From positions 7,358,739-7,422,738 of the forward strand of contig JARUPZ010000013.1 in the NCBI GenBank assembly GCA_031213475.1: DNA of 64,000 nucleotides. Reading direction: 5' to 3'. Of this stretch, positions 10,881 through 20,750 are shown one piece after another. The notes beneath the pieces were generated by a model, which was given only the letters and a program-made list of their open reading frames with translations, was not told where the DNA came from and did not search any database. Both the position numbers and the translations under genes were made by a program. The DNA comes from Nereocystis luetkeana. Taxonomy: Eukaryota > Sar > Phaeophyceae > Laminariales > Laminariaceae. Each line of letters begins with the position of its first letter. The stretch's first letter is position 1.

Positions 10881-11184
10881 GAGGATGCGTGGGTGGGTGG
10901 GTACGGGGGGCGGGGCTTTGGTTTTAAGGGCACCGTTTCTGTTGATTTTATTTTAACTCTGCGCTGTTTTTTTGCAGAAAAATCGACATCATCGAATCGG
11001 GAGGGGGAAGCGGGAGGCGTTTTCCATGTCTGTTTGTTTAGGTAACCGCTACTAATAATAGGTGCACTGATTTACTGCTATGCATTTAAATTCCACAAGT
11101 GGTACACTTGCGGTCTCTCAAACGGATCCAGAAAAAAACTTGTCTGTCTGTCTGTCTGTCCGATCAGGGTCACTCAATGGTCAC

Positions 11185-11935
11185 CTACGGACAAATTTCT
11201 TTCGAAACGGCTACGCCCATGCCCGCACGCATCAGGTCGAAGCCCTCGCGGAGGCGATCGTCATGGTCGAAATCACACCTCATCGGGTGCCATGTCCGTG
11301 GAGTTATCAGAGTTGACTTCCAGCATCCCAATCGGGGTGACCGGTCGAGCAGCAGCAGTCGCTCGCCCAAGGCCACTGCGGAAAAACTCTTCGTCAAGTC
11401 TATTTTCAAGTGGAAAAAACATTTTTAAGTACTACTGTGCTGTCTAATACCAGACTGCAGCAAGCACCACCCTTTGTTTCAAAAAGAACTCCCTTGTAAA
11501 ACAGGAGGGTGGCCACTCCGTCCCCGGAGAAGTCGTAGAAAGGCTTTCCACCACACTCTCGTGCTGGCACAGGGCTCCTTATTGTCGACCGCAGCTGGCG
11601 ATCGCTCGAAGGCGTTCCCGTCTGCATGGAAATATTCCATTTTCCGGAGGGAGTCGGAGTCTATCATAATCTAATCATCCTAATCGTCAAGAATATCCTC
11701 ATTCATCATCATCATTACCAACGTCATGGTCATCTTCCCCATCGTCGTAGTTGTCATTATCGCCATCATCATCCTTCAACACCACCACAACCTCAGGGTT
11801 TTTCCAGACACCGAGGGTTCCACGGAAAGCTCCCCTTTGCTGGTCGCAGTAGATACGGTATTATGGCCGAGGGCGGCTAAGAAGAGCGGGAAGTGGTCCC
11901 GGGGGGTCGTCGAAGCGGCGGACTGTTTCATAGCG
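11185..11935 (-). pseudogene. Possible decayed gene, several frames
   Basis: Reading the minus strand from about 11935 to 11185, protein-like stretches appear in changing frames. They are: YCDQQRGAFRGTLGVWKNPE with an Asp-rich tail (about 11855-11700); DSDSLRKMEYFHADGNAFER (11665-11600); GGKPFYDFSGDGVATLLFYK then GVLFETKGGACCSLVL (about 11545-11430); LTKSFSAVALGERLLLLDRS (11400-11335); and RCDFDHDDRLREGFDLMRAG (11275-11215). The succession of non-repetitive, well-composed peptides in order on one strand suggests one ancestral protein broken by frameshifts and a GAT microsatellite, or short exons. No family recognised. Confidence 0.33.
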
Positions 11936-12305
11936 AGGTGGCACAGGGACGAGGCACAGAGAAGCCGGCTGCACCACTCAGCTGAGGACGCCGTTGGGGT
12001 GAGGGGGGGGGGGGGGGGGGGGGGGCAGCCGTACTGATACAGCTGCTGTCGACGAATGCAGAAACGAAATGATAGATCGGGTGGCTAGGTATCGGTTCGA
12101 CTACTGTAGCTCTGACAGTATTTTTCCCGTATCTTCCTCCCCTTCGTGTTGCTTCGTCCGTGCAGCAGATATTTGTCAATCCTGAGTACGTATGCTTTCC
12201 GTCTAGCAGAGCCTTTCTGAACTTCTTGTGTCATACCAGGTATGTATTAAGTTTCATTTCAGAATTTGTTTGTGGTTTTGTAGTATTTTATTTTTTATTT
12301 TTATG

Positions 12306-12535
12306 TCTTGCTTGTGTTGTTGTGTTCTCGTACCCGGTACGCTGGCATTTCACTTTGCTTGGCACTTGAATTTGCGAAAAAAAAATGTATTTCTCTGTCT
12401 CACAGTGTGTGACCACAGACTCGGTATCTCCCTAGGATAAGGAATCAGGACGGGCACTGGGTGTACTGATGAACCTGGGTAGAAAGGGCAATCTAATGGG
12501 AAGACACAGCACCAACAACAACCATCACCACCATC
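12306..12535 (+). repeat. 230-base dispersed repeat, copy 1
   Basis: Matches 61650-61895 in the same orientation. Shared words: TCTTGCTTGTGTTGTTGTGT, GTACCCGGTACGCTGGC, CTCTGTCTCACAG, TAGGATAAGGAATCAGGACG, ACACAGCACCAACAACAAC-like ends. No open frame and no terminal repeats seen; the shared part ends in an A/C-rich simple repeat in both copies. Confidence 0.85.
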
Positions 12536-13670
12536 ATCATCACCATATATATCCGGATTCCATACTCATTACCGAACCATCCTCATTTATCATCACCATC
12601 ATCGTCACCACAATCAATCATAGTCCTCTTTATCACCATACTTGGTCACCACAACAACCATCACCAATATCACCGTCATCAACATCATCATGAATACCAT
12701 CTATCATTATCGGCATCGGTATCACAATCAGACAAGAGACTCGGATCTATCACTCAGATTTTAAGGGCCGCCGCCAATCGTTATTTATTGTCGTTCATCC
12801 CTTCGAGAGGCATATAGCCCTGAAAATAGTGTAACTCCAGACCAGCGAACACTACCAACCAGGTCCTTTGATAAAAAGGGTGCGTTCGTTTGTTTGTTCG
12901 CGTCCGCTTTATTCACCTCACAAGAAAAAAAAGAGACGCCCCCCGCTCGGTTCTCGAAATTTCTCGGTGCGCTGTGGCCACCGCGCGATGCAACCATCAA
13001 ACACATCTTTGGCCACCTCACGGGGCTCTCACGAACGAGCCATGGGCTCGTTACACCATCGGGAGTGCCAGGAAACATACTTTTTTTTTGGCCGAAATGT
13101 GGTCACATTTCGGCGTTTTCGCAAGTTAAGTCGAGATTTCCATTTTTAGGCCACTTTTGTCTGTCGTCGGGCGCGAAGCAACGATGCTATTATACAGTTG
13201 TGTCACCACCCAACTCATCGATCGTTCTGCTGCAGTTCGTTCTCGTGGAGAACATCTTGGATTCAGAGAGCTTGCTCTTCTCGTGTACCTACCTGGTGTG
13301 ATATATGTTGGTACATGGTATGATGGTACTACGCGGCTTGATATATACTATATGGAACAAACACGGTCGTACGCTGGGATAAGGGATATGTTGGTGGTAT
13401 GGTATATGGGAATATGGAAAAACCACCGTATGTGGTATGGTATGCGTTAACGGTATGGGATGGGAAAACACACAGTATATGGTTTGGTACATTTGCGGTA
13501 TGGTACCATGGTACGATGTCGTGGATGTATTATATGGCTAAATTTGCCTGGTGGTATGGTATATTTCAGTATATAAGGTCCGTAAGGGTCGAATACGTCG
13601 CACGGATATCATCTGTAACGAACTTATATATCGGCCATTGGAAAGTGTTCGAAAATATAAGCCTTGCGGA

Positions 13671-13698
13671 CAGACAGACAGACAGACAGACAGACAGA
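13671..13698 (+). repeat. (CAGA)n microsatellite
   Basis: Seven CAGA units, followed by two near-copies of a 33-base unit (ACAGAAACTCAGTTCTACAA and ACAGAGACTCGGTTCTACAA, at about 13714 and 13750). Confidence 0.9.
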
Positions 13699-13775
13699 TT
13701 TGCATTTACCAAAACAGAAACTCAGTTCTACAAACTGAGAATTTATCAAAACAGAGACTCGGTTCTACAAACTGA

Positions 13776-13862
13776 GAATAGGACCTACGGTACTCTCTCT
13801 ATATATTTCGCTATTTTTACCTGTAGTATTTGATCCTATTTACTATGGTCCCCCGAAATAAT
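13776..13862. mobile_element. Family-1 MITE, left end missing
   Basis: Starts at AATAGGACCTACGGTACT and ends TACTATGGTCCCCCGAAATA; the outer left terminal repeat is absent. Confidence 0.75.
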
Positions 13863-13936
13863 AGTGTAGACCTGTCCGAAAAGTGAAGAGCCTGAAAAAA
13901 ACGCAAAGTGCACCCCCTATCACGGCACGCGTCGGA

Positions 13937-14030
13937 ACCCTTTCGGAACTGCAGTTCCGTTTTGGGGACGAATCCCTCAAATTCCAAGTAGTTTGTCCCC
14001 AAAAACGAGACTTGCCGTCCTAAAAGGGTC
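13937..14030. mobile_element. Family-2 MITE (intact)
   Basis: Inverted repeat: left CCCTTTCGGAACTGCAGTTC and CGTTTTGGGGACGAAT, right AGTTTGTCCCCAAAAACGAG and CCGTCCTAAAAGGG. About 94 bases, without coding capacity. Other copies at 38.4, 46.8 and 49.3 kb, and interrupted copies at 45.7 and 63.4 kb. Confidence 0.85.
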
Positions 14031-14059
14031 AGCAATTTTGTGTTTTTCTTGTGTCCGTT

Positions 14060-14400
14060 GGACAGATCGGACAGATCATCTACGGTAGTAGATCCTAACC
14101 TGCAGTGATGAGATACCAGTCTGGACGGAATTGTAAAGACCGTTTGTATACTAAAAAAGATACCGAAGCGTTCCTTGTATTTCCCCCCAGCGTGGTACAG
14201 TAGACAGACGATGTGTAGGATCTGTACAGTACAGATCCAACCCAGAAGATATGTGCTGTATCATGCAGGTTCATATACGCACCAACCTGGCAACATGTAC
14301 TGGATTGTACAGATCAGGGATGTGTCTTCCCCCTGAGACTACGTAGATCATGATCTAACTGTACATGATCTGTCTGTCGATCTGTGAAAAGGTCTCCAGC
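14060..14400 (-). repeat. GATCTG-rich dispersed repeat, copy 3, reverse
   Basis: Contains the complement of the family core (CAGATCCAACCCAGAAGATA, then CACCAACCTGGCAACATG) with flanking AGATCA/GATCTG words that form short palindromes (GATCTGTACAGTACAGATC at 14219). Confidence 0.6.
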
Positions 14401-14559
14401 TACCGCGACGTAGCTCTGTGGCGAGCAAGCCTCGAGCGCCCTGCGAAGGCGCTGCCTATAGTCGAGTGAGACGTTTCCGGGTACAGGAGGAGTAGTCCAC
14501 TCTCTCTCTCTCGTGAAAATTGTTCGCGTGTGTGTGCTCATTTAAGTTTTCATCAAACC

Positions 14560-15140
14560 GAGCACACAAGTTTTGCCCAATAAACACTCACCAAAGTCTA
14601 CGTAGAGACTCTTCACTAAATACCCACGTACGGTACCCACCAGATAAGATTTACTGTTTCGTCTGACATGTTACGACTGCCGACAGAAATAACTGACCCA
14701 ACATGTATCACTTAAGGTTCGAAGCATACAAAAGGGGTGCCCACTAAAATGTCCGCCAGATACTGCATCACTCAATAATATCTGAAATGTAGGGATTGCC
14801 CACAAAAATACCCACCTGGTACCAGTATCCTGTACAATGTCAAAAACATAGGATTTATCCACTTCAACACAAATGCTCATCAGATGCCGTGTCGCTTCAA
14901 GGTCTGAAACTCGCTTCAAGATCTGAAAGACAGGCGTTGCTCAACCAAACACCCGCCGGGCACCACTTAATTGCCTGAAACATCGGCATTTGCGCACTAA
15001 ATACCGACCAGATACTGCATCACTTGAGGCCTGAAATACAGGGAACACCCACAAAAACACTCACCAGACACTGCCCGCACCACTTAAAAAGTCTGAGATA
15101 TAGGGATAGCCGGTTAAGAACGCACCGGGTACGTACCACT
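14560..15140 (+). repeat. Degenerate satellite, about 9 units of 55-75 bases
   Basis: Units share AAATACCCACCAGATACTG, CATCACTTGAGGCCTGAAAT and ACAGGGATTGCCCAC in the same order; clear unit starts lie near 14575, 14620, 14744, 14808, 14863, 14946, 14999, 15052 and 15115. Units are strongly diverged, so the array is old. No gene inside. Confidence 0.8.
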
Positions 15141-15532
15141 TTAAGTTTCAACCATGGAGAGCGTAACGCCCCCCCCCCCCCCCCCCCTTGTGGTGGCCGT
15201 TCGCCAAGGACGGATTCCTACTGCTGTGACGCTAAATGAACACCTCTTGGATCCACGCGCCAAATCAGCAGTTGATAGGGTGTGTGCCAACTCGCTCGTG
15301 CAAGCGTCCGAACAACTCTAGAAAAAGGGGTACACCGGGACGGAGTACACCAACACCGTTAATTGGCGCTGCGTTACAGTACAATACATCTGCCTCTCCC
15401 GTATCCACGCCATCAATCGTCGAGGACCTTTAACAATCTGGGAGAAGGGATCTTTAGGTTGGTAGGCTGTTCGGATGTTTTGGTTCCTGTTGGGATGAAG
15501 GCACTGGCGAAGACCCAACCCAACCCCTGATT

Positions 15533-15559
15533 CTAACCCTAACCCTAACCCTAACCCTG
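15533..15559 (-). repeat. Interstitial telomere-like repeat
   Basis: Four consecutive CCCTAA units (complement TTAGGG), then the degenerate CCCTGACCCC. The downstream GAAACGGGCCAAAAC is matched in reverse complement beside the TTAGGG run at 47.69 kb. Confidence 0.8.
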
Positions 15560-17004
15560 ACCCCAAACCGCAGCCGAAACGGGCCAAAACTCGCCATAAA
15601 CGAGGCTACGCCGAGTTTGCATCGAACCAGGAAATTTCTCAGATGCGGACGACGATTTCGAAGTGCAGACCACGCTACACATTTTTCAAGTAAAAAACAT
15701 CCCTAAAGATCCCTTCTCCCAGACTGCTAAACCTACTCCAATCGTCTCTCGCGGACGAAAGGGTACACCGGGACACGGCACGCCGGTGTCATTCATTGGC
15801 GCAGCATTACAAGATATACAGCCTCACGCATCTACGCGCCATTTATCGCATGAACATACATGTTTTCGATGCTCCTCCTACGAGCCTGCTATCTCTTCTC
15901 CGAAGAATATCACGCGCATCCTTCTACACGATGATTGCTCTACAAATAGGCGCTGCCTAGCAAGGGCGGCGTAGGATCACGGGTTTTGATATCAATTACC
16001 ATGCATTTCTCTCTCTATGTAAAACAATACTATCTCGTAGACCTCTGCAACCTCTCACATTCGCGCGTCGCGTCGTCTCCCGCAGATACACTCTATTGAC
16101 AAGGTTTCGCTGCTGCGGCAGCACCACAGCATGAGCACTAAACTAGAGTTTAGTCGCCAAGGAAGAGTTATTCCTCTCCTTTCCCCACTCCGTATACACG
16201 CCCCCCCCCCCCCCCCCCGGGTTTTGCCATCCTACTAAAACCTGCGGCGGCCTGGCATCCCTGGCTACGTCACGCAAGGAGATTGGAATAACCGAACGAG
16301 AGTTGGTCCTTACTGCATTACATCCACCGAAACTCCAGCAGCTGCATACTTACAAGTCCCTGATTGTTGCGGTAACAGACTTTCACCTCTGCCAACAGAA
16401 AAATTGCTTCCATTACGTTAACAGTAGCCGCATTCAACCTCGAAGCTGCTTAGCACCGGTTACATCTACAACGACCCGCGCGACACGGGCAAAGCCTGTT
16501 TGCGCGCTTGCGTACGCCAGCCAACACACCAAAAAACGTTTCACACATGTACACTTGAACACCTGTCTGCACGCACGCACACACGCACGCACGGGCGATT
16601 TTACAAACTCGATTTTCAAAAACGTTACACACAAAAAAAAAAAGAAGATCTCCACCCCAGGCGTCGTTTCATATCCACCGCATAACCCGGTCAAACTATA
16701 CAGACTTATGGGGCACCCCTCGCCCAATATTTCCCCTTGGATTCTGGCACACACGCCCGTCGGCAACATCTGCTAAAACATATTTTAACGTACCAGCGCT
16801 GACACAACATCCCAAGCGCAAGGGCGTCACCACATCGCTGCCACATCCCGTGCCTCTGTGCACGTGCGGCTAAATCCACCCCCCGCCGGCACTCCTCGCT
16901 CAAGAAAATTATCGACACCACGCGCCCCCGCCCCTGCCCCTGCCCCGTCGACTGATCCCCTCCCACCATATTCAGTTGAATGGTTCGGGGAAGCAGAGGC
17001 GCGT

Positions 17005-17205
17005 TATGATAGGGGGCGGGGGGTGCACTCGCCACCACGCATGGTCGCAGTCGTGTGACCATAGACCCTCGCATCCCTACAACGCCGAGACGGAGCATGT
17101 CGGGTTTTCACCGACCAGGCAGACATTGCTCGCATCAAGCACGAAGCGCCGTGAGGCGTCCGGCGAGTCGCATGAAGGGTGAGCCGCATCCTACTATGAA
17201 CCGCT
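17005..17205 (-). repeat. Poly(C)-tailed dispersed element, near full-length copy
   Basis: On the minus strand: CGCCTCACAAGCGGTTCATA, GTAGGATGCGGCTCACCCTT, CATGCGACTCGCCGGACGCC, TCACGGCGCTTCGTGCTTGA, CTGCCTGGTCGGTGAAAACC, CGACATGCTCCGTCTCGGCG, CACACGACTGCGACCATGCG, then a C-rich end (17010-17028). It aligns with the plus-strand copies at 43.1 and 44.5 kb. Confidence 0.8.
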
Positions 17206-17441
17206 TGTGAGGCGGACTTCCATATGGATGACAGCTTCATTGAGTTTATCTAATTTCCCGGGGGGGGGGGGGGGGTATGCCTATTTGTCGCAGGTTCCTG
17301 AGATGAGGAGATTTATACCTTACCCAGCTACATTTGCATGAACCTCGAAGTCCATAATTCTAACACGCCCCCTCGATGAAAATTCAGTAGCTAGAGGAAC
17401 CATGGCAATATTTCAGGGAAGCTAGCACGCCACCATGAGTA

Positions 17442-17532
17442 TCAGCAAACGGGCAACGAAACACCAAAACCCATGCGCGAGAAACGTTGGCAAACGGGCA
17501 ACGAAACACAAAACCCATGCGCGGGAAACGTT
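17442..17532 (+). repeat. Tandem duplication of 45 bases
   Basis: GCAAACGGGCAACGAAACAC, CAAAACCCATGCGCGAGAAA, CGTTG occurs twice in direct succession with three differences. It lies downstream of the FNIP gene's stop codon, about 270 bases away. Confidence 0.9.
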
Positions 17533-17743
17533 TTCCAACACGATGAACAACCCCGGTGACTACAAATAGTAGGGATACCAAAAATATGTACTGATACGCT
17601 CACAAAAAGAAAACAAAATGGGATTGCCAAGAGGTTGGGGCACTTGAGGAGCCGCGTCCGCCAATCAGATTGTTTTCAGGCCGAAAAGTATCAGCATTTC
17701 TACCGTAGGATGCCTCAGCACTTCTTTCGGCTGCCGTTGTCGT

Positions 17744-17744
<1 letters not shown>

Positions 17745-17776
<32 letters not shown>

Positions 17777-17791
17777 CAGCAGCAGCAGCAG
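17745..17791 (-). repeat. (CTG)n tract immediately 3' of the FNIP gene
   Basis: On the coding (minus) strand the sequence after the TGA stop reads CGCATCCGC and then about 15 CTG units with one CTC interruption. In the mRNA this would be a CUG repeat at the start of the 3' UTR. Confidence 0.92.
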
Positions 17792-17799
17792 CGGATGCG

Positions 17800-19512
17800 T
17801 CACCTCCGACTCACACGGCAGTCCTCAGGCAGCCCCAGGCAGGCAGCGGGCGGCACCTTCGCCCCCCGGCCAACCATGATCGTTCTCAGCCCACATGGCC
17901 AACACACCCCCTCCAGCGGCTGCTTGCAACCACCACCGAGCTCCAGCTCGACAAGCCCCGGCGGAAGCCTGAGGGTCGATACGGGATGGTTGAATCCCCT
18001 TCCGAGCACTAGCTTCTTCAACTTTGTCGGCCACCGCGCGCAGTCCAGAGATTGGTCGAACGCCCGCCCGAAGCGCAGCTCCTCCAGTCCGTCCGGCCAG
18101 CGAGAGGACGCGGGAGCGACGGGCCGATCGAAGTGGTCTGCGAAAAAGAGCCTTTTTAGCGAGCGCGGCCACTCCACGCGCTCCACACTCTGGTTAAAGC
18201 GGCAGCCGAACACCAGGCTCTCCAGCCCCGCGGGGAAGGTGGCTCCCTCGATGGCCTGGTTAAACGACGCGCCGAAGGAGAGCGTCCTCAGACCTCGAGG
18301 CCACCGAACGCCATCCACGGGTTGGCTAAACCCGTCGCCGAATTCGAGCTCTTCAAGAGACGCGGGAAGCGGCACTTCCCCCACTGACTGGTGGAAGTCC
18401 AGGTCTATTCTCAGCCGCCTGAGACCCTTCGGCCAGGTGATCGCGCACCCAGGCGTCCCCCCCGCACCCCTCACGCTGATGTAGCTCAGGTTCAGCTCTT
18501 CGAGTCCCGGCGGCCACACCACGTCGTCTATCGGTTCCCGGTACCCCTCCGCAAGCGTCAACGTTCGGAGAGAGTTCGGCCACCAGGCGACGTCAGTCGC
18601 CGCCGCCACCGTCGCCGCTGTCGCATCTTGTGCTCCCGCCGGTGATGCTCCCGCCGTGGGTGCCGCTGACGCTCCTGCCGCCTCTGTCACCCCCTCCACC
18701 GGCGCTGGCGCCCGAAGGCTGTGACTGAAGTCCGACCCGAATGTCAGCGATTCCAGCTGCGGCGGCCATGTCATCGCCGACCCGGCCCCGATCACGGGCT
18801 GATCGAACTTGCGGCCGAACTCGAGCACCTTCAGGGACGCTGGCCATTGGACATCGTCGATCGGTTTGTTGAAGCCCGCGCCGAAGGTCAAGCGCCACAG
18901 GCGGGGCGGCCACACGACACCTCGGATCGAATGGTTGAACAACGGGCCGAATCTCAACTCGCGCAGGTTGCCGGGCCAGGTCATGCCCGAAATATCGCGC
19001 CCAAAGCTAACGCCCAGATCGAGGGACGTTAGATTCTTCGGCCAGCGGGAAACCTTCTGCAGGGGCTCGTCGAAGCGGAAGCCGAACTTTAAGAGCGCCG
19101 CATTTTCCAGGAATATTCTCGCCGAGGAGATTTCTTTCAAGGAGAGGTCCCACACGACCGTTGTCGCGAGGGCGCGCGCGACGCGGCGGGGGCGGCGGTG
19201 GCGGTGGCGTCGACGATGGCAAGAAGCGCGCCTTCCGGAGGGCACGATTCGGCGGCCTTCTTCCTCCTCCTCCTCCTCCTCGGCAGTAGCGTGCGGGGCG
19301 GTCCAGAGAGATAGAGGCGTGTGCTTGCCTATCCTGACTCGAACGGGCAGGGTCCTGCGGCAGCCGTTGCAGAGCTGGAACGACACCAGGCGCAGCTCTT
19401 TCGTGAAGGAGAGCCAACGCTTTGTCGTGCCCTCCATCTGGCAGAGAAGGACTCTGAGAGCCGTGAGGCACAGCGCATCTTCGCCCTCACCGTTGCTCTC
19501 GCTGTCGCCCAT
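17800..19512 (-). CDS. FNIP/LRR-repeat protein, single exon, 570 aa
   Basis: One uninterrupted frame from ATG at 19512 to TGA at 17802-17800. Residues 1-75 are a non-repetitive head with a CNGC motif at 48-51. A Glu run (78-85, from a CTC microsatellite) and an Arg/His-rich segment (93-111) follow. From about residue 140 to 550 there are some 15 tandem units of 22-24 residues of the form LxxLxFGxxFNxPIxxVxWPxx. Variants include FDEPL, FNHSI, FNKPI, FDQPV, FNQAI, FDRPV and FNHPV. This is the FNIP repeat, an LRR relative known mainly from Dictyostelium, giant viruses and stramenopiles; it builds a solenoid that usually binds protein partners. An Ala/Pro-rich insert (about 258-298) splits the array. 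The first Met is chosen because the frame has no earlier in-frame Met in good context. No kinase or F-box is visible, so the partner and pathway are unknown. Confidence 0.88.
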   Translation of the reverse strand: MGDSESNGEGEDALCLTALRVLLCQMEGTTKRWLSFTKELRLVSFQLCNGCRRTLPVRVRIGKHTPLSLWTAPHATAEEEEEEEEGRRIVPSGRRASCHRRRHRHRRPRRVARALATTVVWDLSLKEISSARIFLENAALLKFGFRFDEPLQKVSRWPKNLTSLDLGVSFGRDISGMTWPGNLRELRFGPLFNHSIRGVVWPPRLWRLTFGAGFNKPIDDVQWPASLKVLEFGRKFDQPVIGAGSAMTWPPQLESLTFGSDFSHSLRAPAPVEGVTEAAGASAAPTAGASPAGAQDATAATVAAATDVAWWPNSLRTLTLAEGYREPIDDVVWPPGLEELNLSYISVRGAGGTPGCAITWPKGLRRLRIDLDFHQSVGEVPLPASLEELEFGDGFSQPVDGVRWPRGLRTLSFGASFNQAIEGATFPAGLESLVFGCRFNQSVERVEWPRSLKRLFFADHFDRPVAPASSRWPDGLEELRFGRAFDQSLDCARWPTKLKKLVLGRGFNHPVSTLRLPPGLVELELGGGCKQPLEGVCWPCGLRTIMVGRGAKVPPAACLGLPEDCRVSRR

Positions 19513-20750
19513 GGAAGCCGACGCTGGAGGAGAGGAGCGGGATGTGGGGGGGGAGCGAGGGCACTGTTGAGGCGTGGGGGAAGGGTGCGGAAGGTGTGAT
19601 GGTAGTGGAGGTGGTTGTGGTGGTGGTGGGCCGCGGCAAGTGGGTAAACCTGTGCATGAGGGGCAAGGGGGACGCGACGCGAACAGAAACCCATGAAAAG
19701 TGGTGAATCGTTAAGTACCAACCATTGCGGATGGCGCCGCGAGCGTGAGCGAAACGTGGCAGAACATGTATAAATTCGCGCCCAGAAATAAACTACGCCG
19801 TGTACCGGAGGCACGCAGATTTCTTTCGATGTGTTTAGCCGCCACGTTTACTTACCAGCTCAATCTGTGAGAGTGTTCACCCTCAACAGGTCTTATGGAC
19901 AAACCGTGGTCACAGTTATCCTTTCCTTTCCCCCGAAACGCGACTTCAGTTTATTGCGCCTCGGGTTCAGCGTGCCTGGCGCGCCTGCTCGACCAAACTC
20001 TGGGGGGGGGCACTACCCGTAGCATCATTATCTATTCAATGTCCGTCCGTGATGGCAGTTGGCGGGTGGCGTATGGGGTTTAAAACGCACGCCGGTAAAC
20101 ACCATTTTATTTGCGAAAAAGTGTGCTGAAAGAACTATCAAGTATAGCTTCCTACCCGCCCTGGCCTCATGATTCGGGTGATAGACACAAATAAAACAAT
20201 GTATTCATTTGTTTCCTGTTTCTTCGTGACTTTTTTGTGAGTGCGGCCTCAATCACCTTCTGGGACAACCTTGCAGTGGTAGTCCAATGATATTCGTCCA
20301 TGTGACCTCGACAACACAGATGGCGACGATTAGGGCGAGTATCTATCTCCCTTTCCTTTGTTCGCACGTGGGGACGCATACATGTCCTGCCCGTTGTTTA
20401 GCCCTGGCTGGCGTTTGATCAGTCATCAGTAACTGCTTAATCGGTCTTCGATAATCATTCATCAGTCCTCGGTCATCAGTATTTAGTGGTGAGCTACGAG
20501 ACACCCTGCACCCCGCCTTACACAAAAAAATAAATCATCTTGGGGCCAAAATCAGAGCGCATCGAGTGGTGTTGCACACGGGAGACAACCCCAGTGAACC
20601 CGGTTGCGCGCGCCTCAATGCTAACCTTCTTGGCTGTGCTGCACACGCTCACAATAGTACGGCCCAGGTCCAGCGACAAGAAACGCTCAACCTGTAAGGC
20701 TCTCTTAATCTGTATGGCTCTTGAGTTAGCCGAACTTCATGCCTACTTAA
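19513..20750. other. No gene seen
   Basis: The 5' flank of the FNIP gene, with short GGT/GTGGTG runs at 19597-19628. Read on the gene strand, GAATTTATACATG (19777-19765) is a possible TATA-like site about 250 bases upstream of the ATG, but unproven. CATCAGT-rich degenerate repeats lie at 20424-20485. Confidence 0.45.

Larger units (their letters stand above)
7317..11184. other. Gene-free stretch with several repeats
   Basis: No exon with believable borders. It holds a poly(C)-tailed element (7747-7872), the GATCTG-rich repeat (8205-8425), paired TACCTGGTA words at 8550-8565, a 21-base direct repeat at 8752-8793 (GAAAAGAAGTGCGTAGCCGGT twice), an ATGGGATGG minisatellite (9100-9720), a GATATCGATA-rich array (10195-10475) and a partial poly(C)-tailed element (10815-10880). 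Confidence 0.6.
11936..14060. other. Gene-free stretch
   Basis: Poly(G) tract at 12003-12025; dispersed 230-base repeat at 12306-12535; CAT/CACCATCAT-rich DNA at 12515-12700; TGGTATGG-rich DNA at 13310-13560; (CAGA)n at 13671-13698; partial family-1 MITE at 13776-13862; family-2 MITE at 13937-14030. An open frame at 12894-13301 (135 codons) has no recognisable content and no exon borders. Confidence 0.55.
15141..17448. other. Gene-free stretch
   Basis: Poly(C) tracts at 15170-15187 and 16201-16218; a telomere-like (CCCTAA) run at 15533-15559 followed by GAAACGGGCCAAAAC, a context also found near 47.66 kb; a poly(C)-tailed element on the minus strand (17005-17205); and a G run at 17258-17275. 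The open frames at 16303-16776 lack homology cues. No exon called. Confidence 0.55.

Noticed and set aside
12894..13301. 135-codon open frame on the plus strand
   Set aside because: No exon borders, no recognisable family and Phe/Ser-rich composition typical of non-coding DNA; kept only as a mention.
14560..15140. Regularly spaced repeats considered as a CRISPR array
   Set aside because: Units are contiguous and diverged with no constant repeat/unique spacer alternation, and the genome is eukaryotic.
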